From Halobacteroidaceae bacterium (lineage in GTDB: Bacteria; Bacillota; Halanaerobiia; B1SED10-174): a DNA stretch of 64,000 nt. Every line of letters starts with the position of its first letter. Positions within the stretch are counted from its first letter, which is position 1. The position numbers and the translations under genes were made by a program. The notes under the pieces are model-generated. The model made no database searches. It was not told where the DNA came from and saw only the letters and a list, made by a program, of their open reading frames with translations. Positions 56,475 to 64,000 of this stretch are shown piece by piece. The stretch covers positions 59,007-123,006 of the forward strand of contig PUNE01000128.1 of assembly GCA_003551665.1 (NCBI GenBank), read 5' to 3'.

Positions 56475-57257
56475 CTATTTTCCCAGGCGCAGGGAAATGC
56501 TGACCAGGTTTTCCACCGAGCCATCTTTGGCGCTTTTTGTATATAGTTCCAGGGTAAATTTTTCGCCGGGTTTTAATAAACCTTCCAGGGACAACTCGAT
56601 CTCAAAATAGTACCAGTCACCCATTCCGGCTGTAGTAAAGCCATTTTTGATTTCTTCTCCCCCAGAATCAATGAGACGATAGAGGATATTGCCTTCGAAT
56701 GTGCTGGCCATTCCTTTAACTAAAAGTTCTTTTTCCACTTCCTTTTCCGGGGCGGGGCTGAATACCTTTATCCAGTCAGAGGAAGCAACGATGGACAGGA
56801 TCCGGTCAGTGCCGCGAAGTTCCATTATGTGTTCTTTTTCTCCGGTGGCAGTGAATTGTACCGGGATTTCAGTTTCGGGAATCCGGACCAGGTCGTAGGG
56901 GTAGGTAAAGGCCTGGGTAACCATCTGGCCTGGTGCTGGAGCCTGGAATTCCACAAGAACATCGATTTTTTCTTCATCTCTGCGGAGTTCTTTAATTTCC
57001 ACCCGGTAACCCCCGGTTGGCTTTTCCCCGTAGGTAACCAGGATATAGGTATGGCCTTGAAAATTTTTGCTCTGGGCAATTTGCTGCCTGCGGGAACTAT
57101 CAACCCAGGACTGGAGGCCCTCTGGCAGGTCAGAGTATTCTACCCTGGAAAATTCCAGAATTTACTTTCCGTCAACCTCTGCTCCGGGCAGGGATAAAAC
57201 CAGGGCCCCGCAAAAAAGAAAACACCCCAGCCATAAAAGATATTTCTTTTTTTCCAA
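56475..57257 (-). pseudogene. PrcB-like secreted protein interrupted by one in-frame TAA (57162-57164)
   Basis: Minus strand, one frame: LEKKKYLLWLGCFLFCGALVLSLPGAEVDGK*ILEFSRVEYSDLPEGLQSWVDSSRRQQIAQSKNFQGHTYILVTYGEKPTGGYRVEIKELRRDEEKIDVLVEFQAPAPGQ...; the track split this into two ORFs. Confidence 0.75.
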
Positions 57258-57475
57258 AATACACTCCCCCTTTTTGGCCTGATAATTCATATTATATAAG
57301 CAAGTAAGAAATAATGCTACCGTTTCCGGAAATAAAAGAGGAAAAAAGGGATAAATGGTTAAAACTATAACAGGCAAAAAGAAAGGAGTTTCCGAAAAAT
57401 GGTTCTACCTAATATTATAATTAAAAACTGCCAGACCTGGAGGCGGTTTAAGTATAGTAACAGGGGGTTTGGTCC

Positions 57476-58330
57476 ATGGTTCCCCGCTTAATTTTGATAG
57501 AAGGTCTCCCGGGGGGAGGGAAGACCAGGACGGCACGAATTGTAACAGAAACTCTGCATGACATGGGATTTCCTACCCGAACCTTTTTTGAGGGGAATCC
57601 TTTTCATCCTGCTGACTTTGAGGGGACTGCGGCTTACACCCCCCCGGATTTTGCTCGACTTTTAAGGGAAAACCCGGATCTGGAAGATGTGATCTGGAAA
57701 AAAGCAGAAAGCAGAAATGCTTACCACCTGGTTTATTATGCCCAGTGGAAAGAGGATGACCCCCAGGGTTTTCCGGAAGAGCTCCTTCCGGATTTCCAGG
57801 CCCGGGATATATATGAACTTCCTTTTACCCAGAACCGGGAACTTGTTTGCTGTAGGTGGAATGATTTCTGCAGGAAGGCCAAAAAGGAAGATAACATTTA
57901 TATTTTTGAGTGCTGTTTTATCCAGAATCCTGTTACAGTGGGCAAGATTAAATACAACCTGCAGCGGGAAGAAGTGTTGGATTATGTTTTAACTCTGGCC
58001 AAAATTGTCGAAGAGTTAAATCCCCTTTTAATTTACTTAGATCAGGAAGATGTGGACTTAACCTTCCGAAGGGCGCTGGAGGAAAGGCCTCCAGGCTGGC
58101 GCGAAATGTTCATTAAATACTACACGGGTCAGGGCTATGGCAGAGAAAATGGATTGAAGGGAATTGATGGAACAATAAAGGTTTTGCAGGCCCGCAGAAG
58201 ACTGGAAAGGGAAATCTATGACCGCCTGCCCATCCATAAATTTAAGATTAACAATTCCAGTTTTGAACCGGACCGGCTGGAAAAGGCAGTGGGAAGCATT
58301 ATTAACCTTTTTTACGTTGAAGGAATTTGA
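57476..58330 (+). CDS. P-loop NTPase/kinase-like protein
   Basis: LILIEGLPGGGKTRTARIV Walker A at the N-terminus. Confidence 0.8.
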   Translation: MVPRLILIEGLPGGGKTRTARIVTETLHDMGFPTRTFFEGNPFHPADFEGTAAYTPPDFARLLRENPDLEDVIWKKAESRNAYHLVYYAQWKEDDPQGFPEELLPDFQARDIYELPFTQNRELVCCRWNDFCRKAKKEDNIYIFECCFIQNPVTVGKIKYNLQREEVLDYVLTLAKIVEELNPLLIYLDQEDVDLTFRRALEERPPGWREMFIKYYTGQGYGRENGLKGIDGTIKVLQARRRLEREIYDRLPIHKFKINNSSFEPDRLEKAVGSIINLFYVEGI

Positions 58331-58341
58331 GGTTGATTTTT

Positions 58342-59334
58342 ATGAAGCCTGAAGAAATCAAGGCCGTTCAAAATAAAATCCCGGGTGTTTTTGAAAAAAT
58401 TTATGGTTACAGGGCTTCTTCTCTTTGGGAAATCGGAGGATACCAGAACCGGGTCTTCGAATTTTCTTACGGGCAGGATCCCCTGATCCTTCGGGTTACA
58501 CCATCCCGGCATAGAAACCGAGAACAGCTTCAAGCAGAGATTACTGTTGTAAACAGGCTGAAAGAAGAAGGAATTCCGGTTGCCGCTTCAATTACCCTTC
58601 CTGGAACCAATTCAATTGAGGAAGTCCATCTTGAGGGGCAGACCTATTATCTCTGTGTATTTGAAAAAGCACCAGGAAAAACCTGGATAGAAGAACCTCA
58701 GAATGAAGATACATTTTTTGAAGCAGGGAAGGTTCTGGCTCGGATCCACAAAAAAAACAAGGAACTTCCCGATGGTCTCTCCAGGCCTTCCTGGAAGGAG
58801 AACCATTATCTCCAAAATGCCTTTCGCTGCATTCCAGCCGAAAAATCATGGGTAGTTAAAAAAATGGAAAAACACCTGGCAAAAATGGAAAGCTTTCCCC
58901 GGGGAGAATGCCAGTTTGGCCTTGTTCATGGAGATTATAATTTTGCCAACATGCTTTATGAAGATAAGCGAGTAACCGTAATAGATTTTGATGAGTCGGA
59001 ATTCCACTGGTTTGTCTATGACCTTGCTGTTTATTTATTTTATTATCTCCTGGGAGGAGATCCTGCCAATATGGACCTGGAGGCCAACCGCCTGGTATGG
59101 AAAAAGTTTGGGGAAGGGTATTGCCAGGAGAAGGAACTGGATCCGGAAATGGTGGAAAGGTTACCCGAATTTTTACGGTTGCGGGAATTTATCCTTTACA
59201 GTTCTCTGCACGGGCATTTTAACCGCGGCAGGTGGGGTAAGTGGCAAAAGGATTTTATAAGTACTGCTGAAGCAAGGATAAGGGAGGATCGCCCCTTTGC
59301 GGATATGGATTTTAATCGTCTGCTCGGCTTTTAA
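58342..59334 (+). CDS. Aminoglycoside phosphotransferase (APH)-family protein
   Basis: FGLVHGDYNFANMLYEDKRVTVIDFDESEFHWFVYDLAVYLFY (HGDxxxxN...DFD). Start ATG 58342. Confidence 0.9.
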   Translation: MKPEEIKAVQNKIPGVFEKIYGYRASSLWEIGGYQNRVFEFSYGQDPLILRVTPSRHRNREQLQAEITVVNRLKEEGIPVAASITLPGTNSIEEVHLEGQTYYLCVFEKAPGKTWIEEPQNEDTFFEAGKVLARIHKKNKELPDGLSRPSWKENHYLQNAFRCIPAEKSWVVKKMEKHLAKMESFPRGECQFGLVHGDYNFANMLYEDKRVTVIDFDESEFHWFVYDLAVYLFYYLLGGDPANMDLEANRLVWKKFGEGYCQEKELDPEMVERLPEFLRLREFILYSSLHGHFNRGRWGKWQKDFISTAEARIREDRPFADMDFNRLLGF

Positions 59335-59349
59335 AGGAAGTTTCATGGG

Positions 59350-59964
59350 ATGGTGGTGAAAATGGATGGTTTTGCCCTCAGAAGGGAACGAAAAAAGAAT
59401 GCAATCCAAAAAGCAGCAGGAGAGCTTTTTTTCCGGAAAGGGGTAAAAGAAACTACTATTAAAGAAATTGCCCGGGAAGCAGAGGTTTCCCAGGTCACAA
59501 TTTATAATTATTTTGGGAGCAAGGACGGTCTCGTCCGGGAGATTGTTCTCCAGATAATGGAGGATAAGTGGCGAGAATTTGAGAAATTGGAAAAAAGTAA
59601 AATACCCTTCCCCGAAAAAATTCGGGAAATAGTGGATAGTAAGAGAGAAATTACCAAAGACCTTGAGGAAGCCGATTTTCTTCAACCGGTTTTTTTTCAA
59701 GATCCCCAGGTTCTGGAATATATCAACCGGTTTTACAGGGAAAGAGCACTTCCCAGCCTTAAGAAATTGATAGCCCAGGGGCGAGAAGGAGGGCATCTTC
59801 CATCGTTTATCTCCGAGGAAGCCATCCTGGCTTACCTGGAAAAATTCAAGGAAATAACCCGTGATCCCAATGTAATTGCCAGGGGGAAAAAGGAGTTCCG
59901 GCAGGATTTAATTTATCTTTTTTTCTACGGTTTGTTCGGGGAAAAACCAGAAAAAAGAGATTAA
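59350..59964 (+). CDS. TetR-family transcriptional regulator
   Basis: IQKAAGELFFRKGVKETTIKEIAREAEVSQVTIYNYFGSKDGLVREI. Confidence 0.93.
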   Translation: MVVKMDGFALRRERKKNAIQKAAGELFFRKGVKETTIKEIAREAEVSQVTIYNYFGSKDGLVREIVLQIMEDKWREFEKLEKSKIPFPEKIREIVDSKREITKDLEEADFLQPVFFQDPQVLEYINRFYRERALPSLKKLIAQGREGGHLPSFISEEAILAYLEKFKEITRDPNVIARGKKEFRQDLIYLFFYGLFGEKPEKRD

Positions 59965-60594
59965 TAATCCATTTCACATATTACCCCAATGGGTAATTGA
60001 AAAACCATAAGAAAGCAGTATACTTGAAATAATAAGGTTTTGTCCAAGAGAAAAAGGAAAAGAATTTCTTTTTAATAAGGGAAAAGAATAAAATAGTAAT
60101 GTATGTCACAAAAAAGTTGCAGGACTTGTTGTACAATACAAGAAATATAATGGGAAATTTCTTCTTTTTTGAGATTGTTTTTCTTAAACTTGCCTGTAAT
60201 GGGTTTTCCTGGGAATTTGGTTTTCATAAAGCCGGATAAAAGGGGTTAAAAGTTTTCCCCATTTTTCCGATAAATAAGTAATAAGGGTATGTCAACTTGG
60301 GACCAGAAAGGAATTTAATTATATAAGAAAAAATTGCTCTTAAAAGACATAAAAAAGGCGAAAATTGGAATGTTTTAAGGAAAAATTTTTAAGAAAAAAT
60401 GTATGATTCCGTTTAATAAAACAAAATTACCCCCCGATATTTAGAGGAATTCATCTGATAATGTAGAAATTGAAGAATATTATCCGGTTTTACCGTTTAA
60501 TGTTTTAAGGTGACAGGGTAGGATAGGTTTTCACTTCTCAGCTCTACTCCTTAACCAATTTCTTCTGGCTTTTTCATTCTGGGAGGGTGAGGCT

Positions 60595-62283
60595 ATGACA
60601 GCAACAAAATTTAAGCTGGGGGATCTGCTGGTCCAGTACAACTACATCAATGAAGAGGATCTGGAAAAGGCCCTCAAGTACCAGCAGGACGAGCGCCCGG
60701 AAATGAAACTGGGAGAAATTCTGGTTGAACTTGACTTGATTAAAGAAAGTCATCTTCTCCAGGTTCTGGAATTTCACCTGGGTTTCCCTCATGTGGAACT
60801 ATCAAAATATATCCTTGATCCCCAGATGGCAGATTTACTGCCGGAAAACCTTGCCCGCCGGGCCATGGCGGTTCCCCTGGAGAGACATGACCGAACTTTA
60901 AAGGTTGCCCTTGCCGATCCATCTGATGTTGTTGCTATTGATGATATCAGCCGAGCTACGGGTCTCAGGGTAGAACCCTTTATTGCTTCTTCTCAAGATA
61001 TTCGCCGTGCTTTAAATGAACTGTATTTTGGGACAACCGGCGAGGATGAAGTTTTTCAAAAGCTGGATGAGTTTGAAACCGAGGAAGAAGAAGAAGATAT
61101 TGAACTAGAAGAATTACAGCAAATGGTAGAAGATGCACCAATAGTTCGTCTGGCTAACCTGATTATTAACCGGGCCATTCAAGAACGGTCCAGTGACGTC
61201 CATATCGAACCACTGGAAAGACAGGTCAAAATTCGCTATCGCTTAGATGGCCTTTTGACCGAAAGAATGACTGTGCCCAAAGGTAGTCAGGCTGCTTTAA
61301 TTTCGAGAATGAAAATCATGGCCAATCTGGACATTTCTGAGAGAAGGAAGCCCCAGGATGGCCGGATTAACCTAAAACGTGGGGATGTGGAATGGGATAT
61401 CCGTGTATCCACTCTGCCCACAATATTTGGAGAAAAAGTAGTTATTCGACTGCTCAACCGCCAGAACATTCCCGGTTTGCCCGCTCTTGGTTTTGGTGAA
61501 GAAAATGAGCGTTTAATACGCCAGATGATCAAAAACCCCTACGGGATGATCCTTGTAACGGGACCAACGGGTAGTGGTAAAACCACGACCCTGTTCTCGG
61601 CTTTAAAGGAAATCCACCAGCCGGGAGTCAACATCACCACCGTTGAAGACCCCGTGGAATATGTTCTTCCGGGAGTAAACCAGGTGCAGGCTAATTCAAG
61701 AATAGGTCTGACTTTTGCCAATGCCCTGCGTTCAATCCTGAGGCAGGACCCCGATATCATAATGATCGGTGAGATCCGGGACTCAGAGACCGCCAACATC
61801 GGGATTAACTCTGCTCTAACGGGTCACCTGGTTTTAAGTACCCTGCACACCAATGATGCGCCTTCGGCCATAAGCAGGTTGATGGACATGGGGTCTGAAC
61901 CCTTCCTTATTGCTTCAACTTTGATCGGGATCATGGCCCAGAGGCTCGTCCGGAAATTATGCCCTGAATGCAAGACAGAAATTCCCCTCAACGAAGAACA
62001 ACAGGCTTTCCTGGAGGAGCACGGGATCCACATGAAGTCTCAATACGCTGGAGAGGGATGTAAGGCCTGCGGAGAAACTGGCTTCCGGGGACGGCTGGCC
62101 ATTTCCGAGATCCTTATTATAGATAGAGAAATCCGCAGGCTGGTTGTTAAGAGGAGGAGTATTGATGAAATCCGGCAGATGGCCCTGGATAGAGGAATGA
62201 AAACTCTCCTGGGTGATGGCCTGGAGAAATTCAAGAATGGGGACACCACTCTTGAAGAAGTTTTAAGAGTAGCGGTTCAATAA
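60595..62283 (+). CDS. pilB: Type IV pilus assembly ATPase PilB (GspE family)
   Basis: ILVTGPTGSGKTTTLFSALKE, ITTVEDPVEYVLPGVNQVQ, LRQDPDIIMIGEIRDSETA, CPECKTE...CKACGETGFRGR. Confidence 0.96.
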   Translation: MTATKFKLGDLLVQYNYINEEDLEKALKYQQDERPEMKLGEILVELDLIKESHLLQVLEFHLGFPHVELSKYILDPQMADLLPENLARRAMAVPLERHDRTLKVALADPSDVVAIDDISRATGLRVEPFIASSQDIRRALNELYFGTTGEDEVFQKLDEFETEEEEEDIELEELQQMVEDAPIVRLANLIINRAIQERSSDVHIEPLERQVKIRYRLDGLLTERMTVPKGSQAALISRMKIMANLDISERRKPQDGRINLKRGDVEWDIRVSTLPTIFGEKVVIRLLNRQNIPGLPALGFGEENERLIRQMIKNPYGMILVTGPTGSGKTTTLFSALKEIHQPGVNITTVEDPVEYVLPGVNQVQANSRIGLTFANALRSILRQDPDIIMIGEIRDSETANIGINSALTGHLVLSTLHTNDAPSAISRLMDMGSEPFLIASTLIGIMAQRLVRKLCPECKTEIPLNEEQQAFLEEHGIHMKSQYAGEGCKACGETGFRGRLAISEILIIDREIRRLVVKRRSIDEIRQMALDRGMKTLLGDGLEKFKNGDTTLEEVLRVAVQ

Positions 62284-62301
62284 AGGGGGGGATTTGAGAG
62301 G

Positions 62302-63366
62302 ATGTTAATAGATCAGATTTTAGAGATTATTGCCAAAAGGCCCGAGATTTCCGACCTCCACCTTACCGTTAATATGAGGCCTATCATCCGTTTGAACGGG
62401 GAGTTGCAGCCTCTTGAGGGTGATTGGAAAAAACTCGAGGTCAAGGACCTGGAAGAAACGGCCCGATATCTTTTAAATGAAGCCCAGTATGAACAGTTCA
62501 AGGAGGACCGGGAGGTTGACTTTTCTCACAGTTTTCGGGGAATAGGGAGGTTCAGGGTGAACGCCTACCACCAGAGAGATAGCGTTGCCCTGGCTTTAAG
62601 AATTATTCCCCCGTCAGTAAAAAGTATCGATGAACTGGCCCTACCTTCAATACTTAAGACCCTTTCCAGGTTGAGGAGTGGACTGGTGCTCTGCACCGGA
62701 CCCACCGGTTCGGGGAAATCTACAACCCAGGCCGCAATTGTTGGCCAGATCAATGCGGAAAGAACCTGCCACGTAATTACCCTGGAGGATCCGATTGAAT
62801 ACTTACACCGCAACCACAGGGCAATTATCCACCAGCGGGAAATTGGCAGCGACAGTATGAGTTTTTACCGGGGTTTGAGATCTGCTCTTCGCCAGGATCC
62901 CGACGTAATCCAGGTTGGTGAGATGCGGGATTTGGAAACCATCTCTATTGCCATGGAAGCCGCAGAAACAGGACACCTGGTTCTGGCTACATTGCACACC
63001 AACGATGCCCCGCAGGCAGTGGACCGGATTATTGACGTTTTCCCACCACACCAGCAGAACCAGATCCGTTTCCAGCTGGCTGCAGTTTTATCAGGAGTTC
63101 TTGCCCATGAACTTGTTCCCACCAAGGATAGGGCAGGCAGGGTTCTTGCCCTGGAGATTCTGCTCGGGAATTCTGCAGTCAAGAACTTAATCCGTGAAGG
63201 AAAAACCTACCAGCTTTACTCAGTAATGCAGACCAGCACCGAGCAGGAAATGCGGACCAAGGATGCAGCCCTGGCTCAACTTCACGACCAGGGGCACATT
63301 GAACTCCAGGAAGCACTGGAAAGGTGCAGCAATCCCGAGTTCATAAAACGTTTCAAGCGTTTCTAA
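62302..63366 (+). CDS. pilT: Twitching motility ATPase PilT
   Basis: VLCTGPTGSGKSTTQAAIV, VITLEDPIEYLHRNHRAIIHQREIG, LRQDPDVIQVGEMRDLETI. Confidence 0.95.
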   Translation: MLIDQILEIIAKRPEISDLHLTVNMRPIIRLNGELQPLEGDWKKLEVKDLEETARYLLNEAQYEQFKEDREVDFSHSFRGIGRFRVNAYHQRDSVALALRIIPPSVKSIDELALPSILKTLSRLRSGLVLCTGPTGSGKSTTQAAIVGQINAERTCHVITLEDPIEYLHRNHRAIIHQREIGSDSMSFYRGLRSALRQDPDVIQVGEMRDLETISIAMEAAETGHLVLATLHTNDAPQAVDRIIDVFPPHQQNQIRFQLAAVLSGVLAHELVPTKDRAGRVLALEILLGNSAVKNLIREGKTYQLYSVMQTSTEQEMRTKDAALAQLHDQGHIELQEALERCSNPEFIKRFKRF

Positions 63367-63378
63367 GGAGGGATATGG

Positions 63379-64000
63379 ATGGCTAAGACTTTTGCTTACA
63401 CCAGCCGGGACCGCCAGGGAAATACAATGAAGGGGACCATGGAGGCTGAAAACCGAGACCAGGTTGCCCGCAAACTCCGGGAAGATGGTTTCCTGGTTAT
63501 GGACGTGACCCAGAAAGGACAGGCACGGAGTTTGTCCCTGGGCTCAATCAGGCCAAGAAAAGTAAAACTCCCTGACCTCGTAATCTATGCCCGGCAGATG
63601 GCCACCATGTTTGAAGCAGGCCTGACCCTCGTTGATATACTTGATATTCTTAACGACCAAACAGAACATCCCATATTAAAGGGTGTTAACCGCCAGCTCC
63701 AAAAAGATGTGGAAATGGGGAGGACCTTTTATGCTGCAGTAGCAGCTCATCCCCATGTTTTTCCGCCTCTCTTCAGGCAGATGATAAAGGCTGGAGAAGC
63801 GGGTGGTGTGCTGGACCAGGTATTAAACAAGATGGCAGATCACCTGGAAAGGGAGAATGAGCTTAATCAGAAAGTAAAATCTGCAATGATGTATCCTGCG
63901 GTTATTGGGTTTGTCGCAGTTGTAGTTGTAATTTTTCTTTTAACCTTCGTTATACCCCAATTTGTTGGGATTTTTGCTGGTGCAGGTGCCGAACTTCCCC
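63379..64000 (+). CDS. pilC: Type IV pilus inner-membrane platform protein PilC, 3' end off the window
   Basis: MAKTFAYTSRDRQGNTMKGTMEAENRDQVARKLREDGF...LVIYARQMATMFEAGLTLVDILDIL...FRQMIKAGEAGGVLDQVLNKMADHLE; missed by the ORF track because it is open at the edge. Confidence 0.95.
   Translation, partial: MAKTFAYTSRDRQGNTMKGTMEAENRDQVARKLREDGFLVMDVTQKGQARSLSLGSIRPRKVKLPDLVIYARQMATMFEAGLTLVDILDILNDQTEHPILKGVNRQLQKDVEMGRTFYAAVAAHPHVFPPLFRQMIKAGEAGGVLDQVLNKMADHLERENELNQKVKSAMMYPAVIGFVAVVVVIFLLTFVIPQFVGIFAGAGAELP

Noticed and set aside
59965-60594. c-di-GMP (GEMM) riboswitch upstream of pilB
   Set aside because: Expected because pilus genes are often controlled this way, but no conserved GGNNACGCAAAGCC-type core could be found by eye.
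1-64000. CRISPR arrays, tRNA/rRNA genes, transposases or prophage modules
   Set aside because: None recognised by eye; no regularly spaced direct repeats, tRNA-like GTTCRANYC cloverleaves or integrase/transposase motifs were seen. A computational scan (tRNAscan-SE, CRISPR finder) would be needed to be sure.

Overview
The window is gene-dense bacterial chromosome, most likely from a Firmicutes/Clostridia-type anaerobe (inferred from gene content and strong AGGAGG ribosome sites; I could not run a taxonomic search). I see no rRNA, tRNA, CRISPR array, transposase or prophage. The main blocks are: cardiolipin synthase and TVP38 (1.4-3.5 kb); a sigma54 enhancer-binding protein with a complete oligopeptide ABC operon (3.8-11.5 kb); MoxR/DUF58/DUF4129 (12.8-16.4 kb); DUF1028 and a giant BadF/HgdC-type activase on the minus strand (16.4-21.7 kb); an ABC exporter (23-24.8 kb); iorAB, amidohydrolase, nitrilase and a Trp/Tyr-type ABC transporter (26-33.9 kb); an SLC13/TrkA-C permease (34-35.8 kb); a second oligopeptide SBP/permease operon without ATPases (39.7-43.1 kb); a region rich in GNATs, methyltransferases, ABC transporters and a phosphotransferase (44-59.3 kb); and type IV pilus pilB-pilT-pilC (60.6-64 kb, pilC running off the end). 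The strongest unusual signals are: (1) a previously unlisted 22-codon Tyr-rich leader peptide (MGLNNSFFASYYYSYYYPRKRE) with a consensus promoter and a terminator directly upstream of the Trp/Tyr-type ABC transporter, suggesting ribosome-mediated tyrosine attenuation; (2) two near-identical sigma54 -24/-12 promoters (GGCAC[G/A]GTATTTGCTT) ahead of the two oligopeptide operons, one next to its likely activator, the second operon lacking ATPases; (3) a ~100 bp compound palindrome with DnaA-box-like TGTGGA motifs upstream of iorA; (4) a CsoR-like operator before a small SHOCT-like membrane protein; (5) a PrcB-like secreted protein split by one in-frame TAA; and (6) several gene relics (TtuA-like, ABC ATPase, GNAT). 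Several starts in the supplied ORF track were moved to a site with a better ribosome binding site.
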